DNA of 64,000 nucleotides from Nocardia lijiangensis NBRC 108240 (GCF_001613045.1 NZ_BDBP01000005.1:99040-163039), one strand, 5' to 3'. Shown: positions 8,726-16,711, counted from the first letter of the stretch. Translations and numbers: made by a program. Notes: generated from the sequence alone by a model not told the origin.

Positions 8726-9628
8726 ATGGTAGAAGGCACTTCCACACACGCACCTCAGTCCAACGCGCCGGTGCTCGTCGCCGTCGACGGGTCGGCCAGT
8801 TCCCATCAGGCCGCGGCATGGGCCGCGGTAAAAGCGACCCTGCACGGCTGCCGGCTGCGCCTCTTCACCTCGATGGCGACCCCTGGCGGGTACGGTCCGG
8901 CACCCACCGTGACCGAAACCCATCTGGAGTCGCTGCGCGCCGAGGGGCAACGCATCGTGGAGGCGGCCACGCGGATCGCTCGCGCCGCCGCGCCCGGCAA
9001 ATACCTGCTCATCGATACCGAGGTCAGTTTCGATCCGGTCATCCCGACCCTGATCGAACGCTCGCGACAGGCCAGGATGCTGGTGGTGGGCAGCCGCGGC
9101 ATCGGCGCGTTCCAGCGCGGAATTCTCGGCTCGGTCAGTACCGCGCTCACCCACCACGCCCATTGTCCGGTCACGGTCATCCACACCAGCGCCGCGATCG
9201 ACCCCGTCTCGGCCGAACAGCCCGTCCTGGTCGGCGTCGACGGCACCGAAAACAGCATGCCCGCCCTGGAACTGGCCTTCGAAGAAGCCGCCCGTCGCGA
9301 GGTCGAGCTCATCGCCCTGCACGCGTGGAGCGACACCAGCGGCCCGTCGCTGCCGGTCAATGGATGGGACGCCGCCCGCGAGTCGGCGGCCGCCGTGCTC
9401 GCCGAGAGCCTGGCAGGCACCAGCGAACGCCACCCCGAGGTCAAGGTCCACCGGATCGTGACCGCCGACCGGCCCGTGCGGTCCTTGCTCGACGAATCCG
9501 CCCGCGCCCAACTCGTTGTCGTCGGCAGCCACGGCCGCGGCGGCTTCGCCGGCATGCTCCTCGGCTCCACCAGCAACGCCCTGCTGCACTCGGTCGAAAC
9601 CCCCTTGATCGTCGTCCGTGACCACTGA
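8726..9628 (+). CDS. Tandem universal stress protein (two UspA domains)
   Basis: The 300-residue protein has two UspA domains, the usual layout of mycobacterial hypoxia-induced Usps. Each carries the ATP-binding signature G-x2-G-x9-G-S: GSRGIGAFQRGILGS in the first and GSHGRGGFAGMLLGS in the second, so both halves should bind ATP. Domain starts are at VLVAVDGSASS and VLVGVDGTENS. The ATG at 8726 follows an AGGAC ribosome site. It probably acts in growth arrest or persistence; the partner is unknown. Confidence 0.92.
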   Translation: MVEGTSTHAPQSNAPVLVAVDGSASSHQAAAWAAVKATLHGCRLRLFTSMATPGGYGPAPTVTETHLESLRAEGQRIVEAATRIARAAAPGKYLLIDTEVSFDPVIPTLIERSRQARMLVVGSRGIGAFQRGILGSVSTALTHHAHCPVTVIHTSAAIDPVSAEQPVLVGVDGTENSMPALELAFEEAARREVELIALHAWSDTSGPSLPVNGWDAARESAAAVLAESLAGTSERHPEVKVHRIVTADRPVRSLLDESARAQLVVVGSHGRGGFAGMLLGSTSNALLHSVETPLIVVRDH

Positions 9629-9974
9629 GCACCCGGATCCCGAGGCTGCGCCGGTCACCGAAACACCACAGTGCGAGGACCTCAGGCTTGGTCACGGGTG
9701 TTCCGTAGAAGGTTCCGGTGATCCGCGCCTTTCTGTATGGAGCACTCCGCCGCCCTCACCACATCGTGATCATGGGAATCGGTCGACGCCTCGAGCAGCG
9801 CGCGAACCAGCCGATCCAACACAACGATTCGACGCCAGTGGCCGCCTGTCGGCGCTGAGCAGTGACGAGCACCGGTACCCACGAACGGTCGTTGGACCCA
9901 ACGGGTCGAGGACCTTCGACAGGCGCGTGCAGCGTCCACCGTCTCCTAGCCTTGGCCGAAACGAAGGACACATC
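9629..9974. other. Intergenic region with a small dyad
   Basis: These 346 bases lie between the Usp gene and the first DUF2267 gene. At 9890-9903 CGTTG-gacc-CAACG forms a short inverted repeat, and the overlapping GACCC-aac-GGGTC does too; either could be a regulator site for the DUF2267 gene. On the minus strand about 50 codons ending at 9682 (RIVVLDRLVRALLEASTD...) look protein-like but have no clear start, so they are left uncalled. Confidence 0.35.
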
Positions 9975-10436
9975 ATGGCGCACCCGCACGACCCTTTCGC
10001 TCCCGCATTGCACACCGCGCACGTATGGCTACGGCGGATCACAGAGGACCTGGCCACCGAAGACCGCGCATTCGCATACCGACTGACGCGAGCGTGGCTG
10101 CATACCGTCCGCGATCGGCTCGACGTGGGAAGCGCGGCACACGTGAGCGCGCAACTGCCGGAGTTGTTGCGCGGCATCTTCTTCGAGGGGTGGGTGCCCG
10201 CCCACGTACCGGTCGCACACGATCCTTCGTCGTTTCTCCGGCAATTCGGGCAGGCAGCCGGGGTGAGTGAGGACGAGGCATACGGGTTGGTGTGGTTGGT
10301 GTCGGACGCCATGCGCGAGCTGCTCTCTCCCGGTGAGCTGGAACATGTGTGCACCCCCTTCCCCGACGCCCTGCGTGTGCTGCTTCTGGGTGCCTCCACT
10401 GGGCCGTCCGGGGAGGAGCCGGACGACGCCCGCTGA
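9975..10436 (+). CDS. DUF2267 family protein, copy 1
   Basis: The 153-residue soluble, mostly helical protein is of the DUF2267 family. The family core is seen as RAWLHTVRDRLDVG, SAAHVSAQLPELLRG and FFEGWVPAHVPV. It is closely related to the second copy at 13.1 kb, so the two flank the HspX/Hrp1 genes. DUF2267 genes often sit beside Usp and Hsp20 genes in actinobacteria, but their biochemical role is not known. The start follows GAAGGACACATC. Confidence 0.85.
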   Translation: MAHPHDPFAPALHTAHVWLRRITEDLATEDRAFAYRLTRAWLHTVRDRLDVGSAAHVSAQLPELLRGIFFEGWVPAHVPVAHDPSSFLRQFGQAAGVSEDEAYGLVWLVSDAMRELLSPGELEHVCTPFPDALRVLLLGASTGPSGEEPDDAR

Positions 10437-10624
10437 TCGAGAGGCAGGCGCGTGCCGCGGCTCCGCCGTACTGGGCGTCGGGGAGACTGCCCAAGCCTGT
10501 GATCACGCCGATCGCCAGCCCATAGCGTGCCCATTGCACCGGATGGCGGCTGATCGACTCGCGTATCGGCCCCAGGAGCGGTTCTCGTGGCTGCTCGTCG
10601 AGGTGGGACAGGACACCATTGCTT

Positions 10625-10648
10625 ACAAAACGGGTAGACCCGTATTGT
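10625..10648. promoter_or_regulatory. 24-bp palindrome, probable TetR operator
   Basis: The core ACGGGT-ag-ACCCGT is perfect, and outer ACAA/TTGT arms extend it to 24 bp with only one mismatched pair. It ends six bases before the tetR ATG, so bound repressor would cover the transcription start. Autorepression is the natural inference, and the transcript may be nearly leaderless because there is no room for a ribosome site after the palindrome. Confidence 0.7.
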
Positions 10649-10654
10649 ATTTGT

Positions 10655-11239
10655 ATGAGCACGCAGACCTCAGCCGGGCGGCCGCGCGACCAGCGCACGC
10701 ACCGTGCGATTCTCGATGCAGCCGAAGGGCTGGTGATCGAACTCGGATATGCCGCGGCCTCGGTGACCGCGATCGCGACGCGGGCGGGGGTGGGTAAGGA
10801 CGCGATCTATCGCCGCTGGTCCGGCAAACCGGAACTGATCTATGAGGCGCTGTTCACGACCGTCGACACGGGCCCGGTGCCCGACACCGGGACGTTGCGC
10901 GGCGATGTCACCGCCGTAGCTGCGGCGTTGATCGCGGAGTTCAGCACACCGGCCGCGGTGGCCGCGCTGCCGGGGTTGCTGGCCGATTTCGCCGCCGATC
11001 CGCAGCTGCGTGCGCAGGTGCGTAGCGCGTTCCTGGCCCCGGCCAAGGGGCGAATGGTGGAGATCTTCGATCGGGCCCGAGCGCGCGGGGAGCTCGATGG
11101 CGAGGTCGATGTCGAGTTGGTGCTCGACACGTTGGCCGGTGCGGTGTTCTTTCACCTGGGGCTGCTCGGTGAGCCGGTGACCGAGGCATTGGCCGAGCAG
11201 CTCGGCCGCATCGTGACCGCTGGGATCGGTGCGCGATGA
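10655..11239 (+). CDS. TetR family transcriptional regulator
   Basis: The 194-residue TetR repressor has an HTH in residues about 10-56 (HRAILDAAEGLVIELGYAA...SVTAIATRAGVGKDAIYRRW). The C-terminal part resembles the TetR_C group with VELVLDTLAGAVFFHLGLLGEPV. The ATG at 10655 was chosen over an upstream in-frame start because the family begins shortly before the HTH and because the upstream codons lie within the operator palindrome. Its stop overlaps the next gene as ATGA, so the membrane protein behind it is the probable regulated partner. Confidence 0.92.
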   Translation: MSTQTSAGRPRDQRTHRAILDAAEGLVIELGYAAASVTAIATRAGVGKDAIYRRWSGKPELIYEALFTTVDTGPVPDTGTLRGDVTAVAAALIAEFSTPAAVAALPGLLADFAADPQLRAQVRSAFLAPAKGRMVEIFDRARARGELDGEVDVELVLDTLAGAVFFHLGLLGEPVTEALAEQLGRIVTAGIGAR

Positions 11240-11613
11240 ACGTCTGGTTGATGGCTGCGGGCGTCGCCGCGGCCGCGGTGGCGGCAGTGCACGTCGTCGC
11301 CGGACACGTCGACCCGGTGCGTCCGCTGCTGGACAGCGCGCTGCCGGACGTCCCCAAGCGGACACTGCACGTCGTATGGCATTGGGTCAGTGTCGATCTC
11401 GTGCTCGCCGCGCTCACCCTGATCGTATTGGCGGCGGCCGAACCGGTGGGCACCGAGCTGGTCGCGCTGCTGACCGCCATCCACTTCGCCGCCTACACAG
11501 TGGTGTTCGTGGTCATCGCGGCCGTGCTGCCGGGACCGTGGCGGCTGCTGCGACTTCCGCAGTGGATGCTGTTGGCTCCGATCGCCGTGCTGTCGTTGGC
11601 CGGTGCCGCATGA
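11236..11613 (+). CDS. Small membrane protein, four predicted helices
   Basis: This 125-residue protein is almost entirely hydrophobic, with about four helices, and is translationally coupled to tetR by an ATGA overlap. Residues between helices 1 and 2 include HVDPVRPLLDSALPDVPKRT and HVVWHW. It is not a recognised transporter. Being the only gene coupled to the regulator, it is the likeliest target of repression, perhaps a small-molecule tolerance or envelope protein. Confidence 0.7.
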   Translation: MNVWLMAAGVAAAAVAAVHVVAGHVDPVRPLLDSALPDVPKRTLHVVWHWVSVDLVLAALTLIVLAAAEPVGTELVALLTAIHFAAYTVVFVVIAAVLPGPWRLLRLPQWMLLAPIAVLSLAGAA

Positions 11614-11624
11614 ACGCCGCCGAG

Positions 11625-11990
11625 CGGACGAGCCACGCCCGGTCGGCGGTGGGCAGCCAGGCGTCGTCGGGAATCGTCGTCGACCCGGGCCGGGCGAGCC
11701 GGTTGACGATCGAGTCGGGGACGCGTCGCCGCCACATCGCCGCCCAGGCGAACACCGGCGTAGGCGCGACGATCGGGACGACGCGCAGGTGGCGATCGCC
11801 CGGCGGCGGCATGCGCAGCCCGTAGAACGTCGCGGTGGTGGGATCGTCGGCGGTCTGGTCGAGGAAATGGTCGAAGCCCAGATTCGACCCGGCCCGATCA
11901 ACCACGATGCCGAAGGTGGCCGTCAACTCGTCGACGAGGCGGCGTCGGCAATGGCGGACGAACGGCCCTTTCAGTCGGGTCGGCAGTCCC
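11625..11990 (-). pseudogene. LysR-type regulator, C-terminal fragment
   Basis: On the minus strand the translation contains GLRMPPPGDRHLRVVPIV and APTPVFAWAAMWRRRVP, which resembles the last beta-strand/helix part of LysR ligand-binding domains (P-x-P-V-x-x-W-x-x-x-W-R-R). No HTH domain or start lies upstream, where hspX begins in the opposite direction. It therefore looks like the tail of a degraded LysR gene. The frame runs on into the antisense of the membrane gene, so the exact end is uncertain. Confidence 0.5.
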
Positions 11991-12001
11991 TAGTGCCGAC
12001 C
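11978..12001. promoter_or_regulatory. Inverted repeat upstream of hspX
   Basis: GGTCGGCA and TGCCGACC form perfect 8-bp arms around the 8-base loop GTCCCTAG, 52 bases before the hspX ATG. It may be an operator or a 5' mRNA hairpin. It is not the DosR consensus, although the loop contains the GTCCC half-site letters. Confidence 0.4.
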
Positions 12002-12053
12002 ATCGGAGACCTGGTCGAATCGGAGGGTCCGAACTCGAGCACAGGAGCCGATC

Positions 12054-12485
12054 ATGAGCCTGCTTCCTGCACATCGTCCTCACTCGCTGTTTCCCGACCT
12101 GACCGAGTGGCTGACCGGGTTCCCCGCGGTGGAGAACCTGCGCCCGCTCGTCGGGGGTCACCTGATCAAGGTCGAAGACGAACTCACCGAGGGCAAGTAC
12201 CTGGTACGCGCGGAGTTGCCCGGTCTCGATCCCGACAAGGACGTCGAGGTCGTCGTGCGCGACGGCGTGCTCACCATCAAAGCCGAGCGCAGTGAGCGCC
12301 ACGAGACCAAGGGCCGCACCGAATTCAGCTACGGCTCGTTCGCCCGTTCGGTGTCGCTGCCCGCGGGCGCGAACGAAGACGGCACCACCGCCACCTACGA
12401 CAAGGGCATTCTCACCGTCTCGGTCCCGGTCACCACGACGCAGGCCCCGCAGGGAAAGCGTGTGTCCATCACCTCGGGCGAGTGA
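12054..12485 (+). CDS. hspX: HspX/Acr-type alpha-crystallin small heat-shock protein
   Basis: The 143-residue Hsp20 chaperone holds unfolding proteins in solution and in mycobacteria is a dominant protein of dormant cells. It is collinear with M. tuberculosis HspX: an N-terminus with HSLFPDL and LRPL, then VRAELPGLDPDKDVEVVVRDG, LTIKAERSE, FSYGSFARSVSLPAGANED and TYDKGILTVSV, the last carrying the I-x-V-like anchoring segment. The start lies 52 bases after the inverted repeat. Its neighbour Hrp1 is also a hypoxia-response protein in mycobacteria. Confidence 0.95.
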   Translation: MSLLPAHRPHSLFPDLTEWLTGFPAVENLRPLVGGHLIKVEDELTEGKYLVRAELPGLDPDKDVEVVVRDGVLTIKAERSERHETKGRTEFSYGSFARSVSLPAGANEDGTTATYDKGILTVSVPVTTTQAPQGKRVSITSGE

Positions 12486-12561
12486 CCACAGACACCACGC
12501 CGGGCGGTGTCCTTGTTCGACCACCCGGCTGCACTCGAGGCGAACAGAGAGGAGACCTGCC

Positions 12562-13029
12562 GTGACCACAGCTCAGATGATCATGCATTCCGAGGTGGCC
12601 TGTCTCAGCGTGCGCGACACCATGCAGACCGCGGCACAGCGGATGCATCAATTGGATGTGGGCGCACTGCCGATCTGCGATGGGGAAGGGCATCCGGTCG
12701 GCATAGTCACCGACCGCGACATCGTCGTCAAATGCATTGCCCTGGGCCATACTCCGCACACCACCACGGCCGGTGAGCTGGCTCAAGGCGCGGAAGGACT
12801 GCACACCGTCGACGCCGGTGACGATATCGGCGACGCGTTGGCGCTGATGCGGCGCTATCAGATCCGGCGGCTGCCGGTGACCGATCATGGACGCCTCGTC
12901 GGCATCATCACCGAAGCCGATCTAGCGCGCGAAATGCCCGATAAGACGGTGGGGGAGTTCGTCGAAGCAGTGTGCGCACAGCACCTTCCGGCCGCAGCCT
13001 CCGAGACCACCGACCCTGGCACGCCCTGA
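12562..13029 (+). CDS. hrp1: Hrp1-like CBS-domain protein (hypoxic response protein)
   Basis: The 155-residue protein has two CBS domains, like M. tuberculosis Hrp1 (Rv2626c). CBS1 contains DVGALPICDGEGHPVGIVTDRDIV and CBS2 contains YQIRRLPVTDHGRLVGIITEADLA (each is cited only as a landmark; the motifs LPI/LPV and TDRD/TEAD are diagnostic). CBS pairs usually bind adenosyl ligands; Hrp1 function is unsettled. The GTG start at 12562 has an AGAGGAGA ribosome site and yields the expected VTTAQMIM N-terminus. Confidence 0.92.
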   Translation: MTTAQMIMHSEVACLSVRDTMQTAAQRMHQLDVGALPICDGEGHPVGIVTDRDIVVKCIALGHTPHTTTAGELAQGAEGLHTVDAGDDIGDALALMRRYQIRRLPVTDHGRLVGIITEADLAREMPDKTVGEFVEAVCAQHLPAAASETTDPGTP

Positions 13030-13095
13030 CGACCGCCGCAAACGGCCCTCGGCGCGCCTCTCGAAGCGGGCCCGCCCCAGAGCCGAGGAGGATAT

Positions 13096-13773
13096 ATGTC
13101 CCAACACGAAGATCCACTTGCTGGCTGCGTGCAAACCGCGCATATATGGCTGCGCGCCATCGCCGAGCACCTCGACACCGACGATCGCTTCTATGCATTG
13201 CGGGCAATGCGGGCGTGGATGCACACCGTGCGCGACCGGATCGGCGTCGGCAGCTCGGCGCATCTATCGGCCCAGCTACCCGAGATCCTGCGGGGCACCT
13301 ATTACGAGGGCTGGGTGCCGAGCCACGTACCGGTGCACCACTCGGCGAGTGAGTTCGTCGCACAGTTCGCCCGCGAGGCGGGAATCGAACCCGACAAGGT
13401 TCCGCAAGTCGCCGGGGCGGTCACCGCCGCTCTGGAGGAGCTGTTCTCACCAGGGATGCTCGGCCGCATCTTCTCAGCCCTGCCGATGCCGTTGCGCCAC
13501 TTGCTGCGCGGGGCGGGCGAGATCAGAGGCGGCGACGGTGACGGCAGCGCGCCGCAGGCGCAAGGCCGCCCGCGGTCATCTGAGGCCAGCCGGGTCGGCG
13601 AACTCGAGGAGCGCGTGCGTGTACTGGCCGACGCGGTCGCCGTGCTTGCCGGCGGGATCGAACGCCTGCCGATCGATGAAACCGACGACCTTCGCATGAC
13701 TGCCGCCGCACAACAAGCACACCGCATGCTCTTGGCCGAAGGCATGCTCGGCGGCACCGCCGGGCAGCGGTGA
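13096..13773 (+). CDS. DUF2267 family protein, copy 2, with C-terminal coiled coil
   Basis: The 225-residue protein has a first 135 residues paralogous to the DUF2267 protein at 10 kb (RAWMHTVRDRIGVG, SAHLSAQLPEILRG, YYEGWVPSHVPV). The extra tail carries a likely coiled coil (ELEERVRVLADAVAVLAGGI) that could mediate self-assembly or docking. A GAGGAGG ribosome site precedes the ATG. The gene lies in the same direction as hspX and hrp1 with short gaps and probably shares their induction. Confidence 0.88.
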   Translation: MSQHEDPLAGCVQTAHIWLRAIAEHLDTDDRFYALRAMRAWMHTVRDRIGVGSSAHLSAQLPEILRGTYYEGWVPSHVPVHHSASEFVAQFAREAGIEPDKVPQVAGAVTAALEELFSPGMLGRIFSALPMPLRHLLRGAGEIRGGDGDGSAPQAQGRPRSSEASRVGELEERVRVLADAVAVLAGGIERLPIDETDDLRMTAAAQQAHRMLLAEGMLGGTAGQR

Positions 13774-14113
13774 GCCCTGCGACGGCCGTCGGGTTGCCAC
13801 TGCTCAGCCGCGGTATCGGCAGGGCTCTTTCGGGTCGTTCGATGATCAGGGGACCGGCTCGGGGCGCTGACCTGCGCTGGTGCCGCGGTCGATGGGATGG
13901 TCGCAGCCTTCGACTGAAGTCCCGGGCGCTCCGTTGACCTTCCTTGCGCTGAACCGGCGGCACCCTGGGAGGTGGCCGGGCGTGCATGTCCTCGTCTGCA
14001 CCCGTCGCGGTAGCGACCGGCGCGACCTCGATCTCGGTGCCAGGGCTTGTACGGAGCATGTCGAGCCAGTTGTCGCGCTCAGTGATCCGACACTGCCCGC
14101 GGAAGTCACCGCG
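13774..14113. other. Intergenic region between convergent genes
   Basis: These 340 bases separate the DUF2267 gene from a convergent minus-strand gene. All six frames give Arg/Ser/Pro-rich shadow-like translations and no gene is supported. No strong terminator hairpin was recognised. Confidence 0.5.
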
Positions 14114-14884
14114 TCAGGGTTGCTCGACGCTCGGTGCGAGCAACCCGGCTCCCGGCTCGGTTGCGGCCGAATCGGGGGCACTGGTTTCCCCGATGGGGTG
14201 TGCGTGGTTTTCCACGCGTTGCTTGATGCCGTAGAGCATTTTTCGTTCCATGACCAAGCTGGCGGGCTCCATGAGCAGCTGATAGGCCCACCGGCCCATT
14301 AGGGAGCGGTTCGCGGTGGTGATTCTGTTGCGGCTGACCAGCCGCGTGCCTGCTCGATCGGGGTACAGGCCGAAAGCCCATACCCAGTTGCCGTCCTCGG
14401 AAGCGAACACGAGCGCGCTTGCTCGGTCGCAGACCGCAACCCGCATCTGCGGTCCACTCGGGCTGAGCGGCAAACTTTCCCCGACACTGAGGTTTTGGTA
14501 CTGCGGCAGGATCGTATCGGCGCTGTGCATGTCCAATCCGAGCAGGTTCTCGACCCAATCGTAGGTGTATGCGCCGCCACGGCCGGGTCCGATCTGAACC
14601 AGCCACGGCCAAATCTGCTCAGGCGCGGCGGAAATGGTGATCGCGCGGGTGGCTACGAGATCGGGTTGGGGCATCAATTCGTCGCCGGGCATACCGCGCT
14701 GCACCTCGGTGGTGCTGGCACCCCAGTGCAGACAACGCTCCCGGCCCAGCAGCCGGTAACCGGCGATCATCGCGGCAAGCCCGGCTCCAGCACCCGCCAA
14801 CGTCGCGACTGCCGTGCGTGCGCGCATCCGCAATGGATGGACCGGCCCTGCCATAGCGCAGGTCGTCATCGAAAACGGCTTCAT
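14114..14884 (-). CDS. SRPBCC/polyketide-cyclase-like protein with N-terminal membrane anchor
   Basis: The 256-residue protein has an N-terminal helix (AVATLAGAGAGLAAMIAGYRLL) as a signal or anchor. The body has ATRAITISAAPEQIWPWLVQIG, typical of SRPBCC folds that bind hydrophobic ligands, then GGAYTYDWVENLLGLDMHSA and WAFGLYPDRAGTRLVSRNR. The aromatic GRGGAYTYDW segment is shared by a group of membrane-linked SRPBCC proteins of unknown ligand. Start ATG at 14884 was chosen to include the helix; an internal ATG at 14869 is possible. Confidence 0.75.
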   Translation of the reverse strand: MKPFSMTTCAMAGPVHPLRMRARTAVATLAGAGAGLAAMIAGYRLLGRERCLHWGASTTEVQRGMPGDELMPQPDLVATRAITISAAPEQIWPWLVQIGPGRGGAYTYDWVENLLGLDMHSADTILPQYQNLSVGESLPLSPSGPQMRVAVCDRASALVFASEDGNWVWAFGLYPDRAGTRLVSRNRITTANRSLMGRWAYQLLMEPASLVMERKMLYGIKQRVENHAHPIGETSAPDSAATEPGAGLLAPSVEQP

Positions 14885-15000
14885 ACAGCGAGCCTGCCGT
14901 GAATGCACGCGCGCCAGCCAGGGTCTTTCGCCTTCAGCGTTGTTGACTTTCGCCGAGGACCAGCTACCGGGGAACCTAAACCCGAGGCCTGAGGCAGCGT

Positions 15001-15351
15001 TCAGCCAGCAGATTCGCTGCTGGAACTGCGAGTGAGTTCGTCGGCTCCCTCCTTGCGGCACGGTCCGCAGAACAATTGCGGCATCTGCGGAGTCCACGGA
15101 TCAGGGATGTTGAACGCCGCGAGCCGCCGCAATTCGGAACCATCGACGTCGAGGATCACCGTCATGACGTGCCGGTCCTTGTCGGTGGCTCCGCAACCCT
15201 GTCTATTGGACCGACAGCGGGCTCGAGCACGGCCGACCTGGAAGGCGGTGCGCGGAATCCGATTGGCATTGAGCCGAAATGACCCCCGCCGCCCTGCCTT
15301 CGGTGTGGCGCTGTACGTCGATTTCGCTGCGACACCGGCGGATTGGGCCAC
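15001..15351 (-). CDS. Hypothetical protein with possible zinc-binding Cys pattern
   Basis: The C-terminal half (HVMTVILDVDGSELRRLAAF, PQMPQLFCGPCRKEGADELT) looks genuinely coding. Cys residues in RCRSNRQGCG and FCGPCRK could form a zinc site. The N-terminal part is basic and less convincing, so the start is uncertain; the gene may begin near 15276 or be a remnant. No family is recognised. Confidence 0.45.
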   Translation of the reverse strand: MAQSAGVAAKSTYSATPKAGRRGSFRLNANRIPRTAFQVGRARARCRSNRQGCGATDKDRHVMTVILDVDGSELRRLAAFNIPDPWTPQMPQLFCGPCRKEGADELTRSSSSESAG

Positions 15352-15529
15352 CTACCGCCGCGAGTGGTGCGGCCCTCTGCAGTAGCAGCGTGGACTCCGG
15401 CCGCGACCGCGGCGACGGACTGGATCTCCACCAGGTGTACCCGTGCGGCCGATGTGCTTGATGACTGCAAGGCAGCCGACGGGCCTATAGCCGCACAATT
15501 CGATTGGTGGCGAGCTTGTCGACGCATCG

Positions 15530-16186
15530 TCAGGAGCTCGGCCCGGCGGGTGTTTGCACGGCTATTTCGCCGCCCAGTTCATAGCCGCCACTGAGCTGCA
15601 GTCCGTCACCGCTCCAGAACCGTCCGGGGTCATACCAGTTGGGGCTTCGGTGTTGCGGCAGCAGTCCCATCGACTGGTAGGTCGCGGCCACGATCTCCGC
15701 GCAGTACGCGCTTTCCAGCTCCTGGGCGGCCGCTCGGCTCGATCGGCGTCGTGGGAGCCGTACTCGGCCGCGTAGCCAGCGTCCGGCGAGACCGGCAGTG
15801 GAAGGGAAGGGGGTTCCGTCGAGTCGGGCGATGGTGCGCAGCAAGCTGTCTTCCATCTCTTGGGTTGCCGGACGGTTCAATTGGCGCAACCAGGCCTGCT
15901 GACCGTAGCGGTGTGCCCACACCAGTACCGCGTCGCGCAGGTTGTGCAACTGGACGCCGCGGTGCGCGACTCCGGTCCACATGTCGGGCAGTGATCGGCC
16001 GAGCTCCGCGTGCCAGATCAGCGCGGGCAGATCGTCGAGTACGACCGACATGCCGACATGGTTCACCGGACTGTTCGTCGTCATCCGAATCGCACGGTCG
16101 GCTGCCGAATGACCGCGGAACAGCCAGATGTCGCCAGTTCTGGTGATCTCGAGCGCTCGATCGAGACTGATGCTCGTACCCGTCAT
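15530..16186 (-). CDS. YiiX/NlpC-P60-like permuted papain-fold hydrolase
   Basis: The 218-residue protein has the hallmarks of the permuted NlpC/P60 (YiiX-like) thiol-hydrolase fold. GDIWLFRGHSAADRAIRM and NHVGMSV supply the early His of the catalytic set (NHVG), and AYCAEIVAATYQSMGLL gives the later Cys, the circularly permuted order. Such enzymes act on amide or acyl bonds of lipids or cell-wall peptides; the substrate here is unknown. No signal peptide is seen. It is divergent from a small membrane-protein gene with only 18 bases between starts. Confidence 0.8.
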   Translation of the reverse strand: MTGTSISLDRALEITRTGDIWLFRGHSAADRAIRMTTNSPVNHVGMSVVLDDLPALIWHAELGRSLPDMWTGVAHRGVQLHNLRDAVLVWAHRYGQQAWLRQLNRPATQEMEDSLLRTIARLDGTPFPSTAGLAGRWLRGRVRLPRRRSSRAAAQELESAYCAEIVAATYQSMGLLPQHRSPNWYDPGRFWSGDGLQLSGGYELGGEIAVQTPAGPSS

Positions 16187-16204
16187 GGACGTAGCCTATG
16201 CGGT

Positions 16205-16441
16205 ATGAGGTGGTGGAAGGCAGTGGGTTTGGCGGGCGCGGCCGGTGTGGTCGCGACCGGTGTGGTGGTCGTGCGCGCTGAGCGCCGTCGCCGTGCCTAC
16301 ACTCCGGACCAGGTCCGCGAACAACTGCACATGCGATTCGCTCAGGTGACCTCGTCCGAAGCGGCCGCCGAAACCGCCGCGCCAGTGACTCGGGAAGCCG
16401 TCGGCATCCGCAGGCGTATCCGCCGTTTGTTTCAGCGGTGA
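16205..16441 (+). CDS. Small basic membrane-anchored protein
   Basis: The 78-residue protein starts MRWWKAVGLAGAAGVVATGV, a single anchor helix followed by an Arg-rich stretch (RAERRRRAYTPDQVREQL) and a basic tail RRIRRLFQR. Proteins of this plan are common and uncharacterised in actinobacteria. It shares an 18-base divergent promoter region with the YiiX-like gene. The ATG was chosen over upstream in-frame codons because the earlier part is antisense to that gene. Confidence 0.7.
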   Translation: MRWWKAVGLAGAAGVVATGVVVVRAERRRRAYTPDQVREQLHMRFAQVTSSEAAAETAAPVTREAVGIRRRIRRLFQR

Positions 16442-16451
16442 CTACAGCGTT

Positions 16452-16619
16452 CAGGCGATAGACGGCGCCCGTCGCAAGTTCCTCGCCGGCGACCGGTTGG
16501 ACATGCAAAAACTCGGCGTCGACCGGTCAACGCTGTTCCGCTGGGTCGGCAATCGCGACCGGCTGCTCGCGACCGTGCTGTGGTCGCTCGCCGAGCCGAC
16601 ATACCGCGCCGCGGTGGCG
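16452..16619 (+). pseudogene. Duplicated 5' fragment of the QsdR-type tetR gene
   Basis: 168 bases match 23220-23399, the HTH-coding part of the intact tetR at 23.2 kb. The first 30 bases carry scattered differences; the rest is identical except for a 12-base deletion of gccgccgaactc between two ctc triplets, which removes residues AAEL of the HTH. There is no start codon in context, and the frame stops 40 bases beyond the junction, so it is not functional. Similarity ends abruptly at 16619, immediately before a pentapeptide-repeat fragment. Confidence 0.85.
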
Positions 16620-16621
16620 AC

Positions 16622-16711
16622 GCGAACCTCACCGAGGCGAATCTGACCGGCGTGAAGTACGACGCCAGCACGCAGGGGCCGGTGGGATTCACCCCTCCAC
16701 CATCGCGGTGA
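16622..16711 (+). pseudogene. Pentapeptide-repeat protein, C-terminal fragment
   Basis: Immediately after the tetR duplication, in another frame, the translation is ANLTEANLTGVKYDASTQGP followed by VGFTPP and a stop. A(N/D)LxxAxLxG units ending in a GFTPP-like tail are typical of pentapeptide-repeat proteins. Only the end of such a gene remains, so this is debris at a recombination junction. Confidence 0.65.

Noticed and set aside
6982..13100. DosR-type 20-bp palindromes expected upstream of hspX, Hrp1, Usp and narK homologues
   Set aside because: Several GTCCC/GGGAC-like half sites were looked at, but none had the symmetrical spacing, so no site is claimed.
14114..15097. Longer version of the SRPBCC-like gene starting at 15097
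   Set aside because: The extra 70 codons are Arg/Ser-rich and run close to the next gene; the membrane helix and domain begin after 14884.
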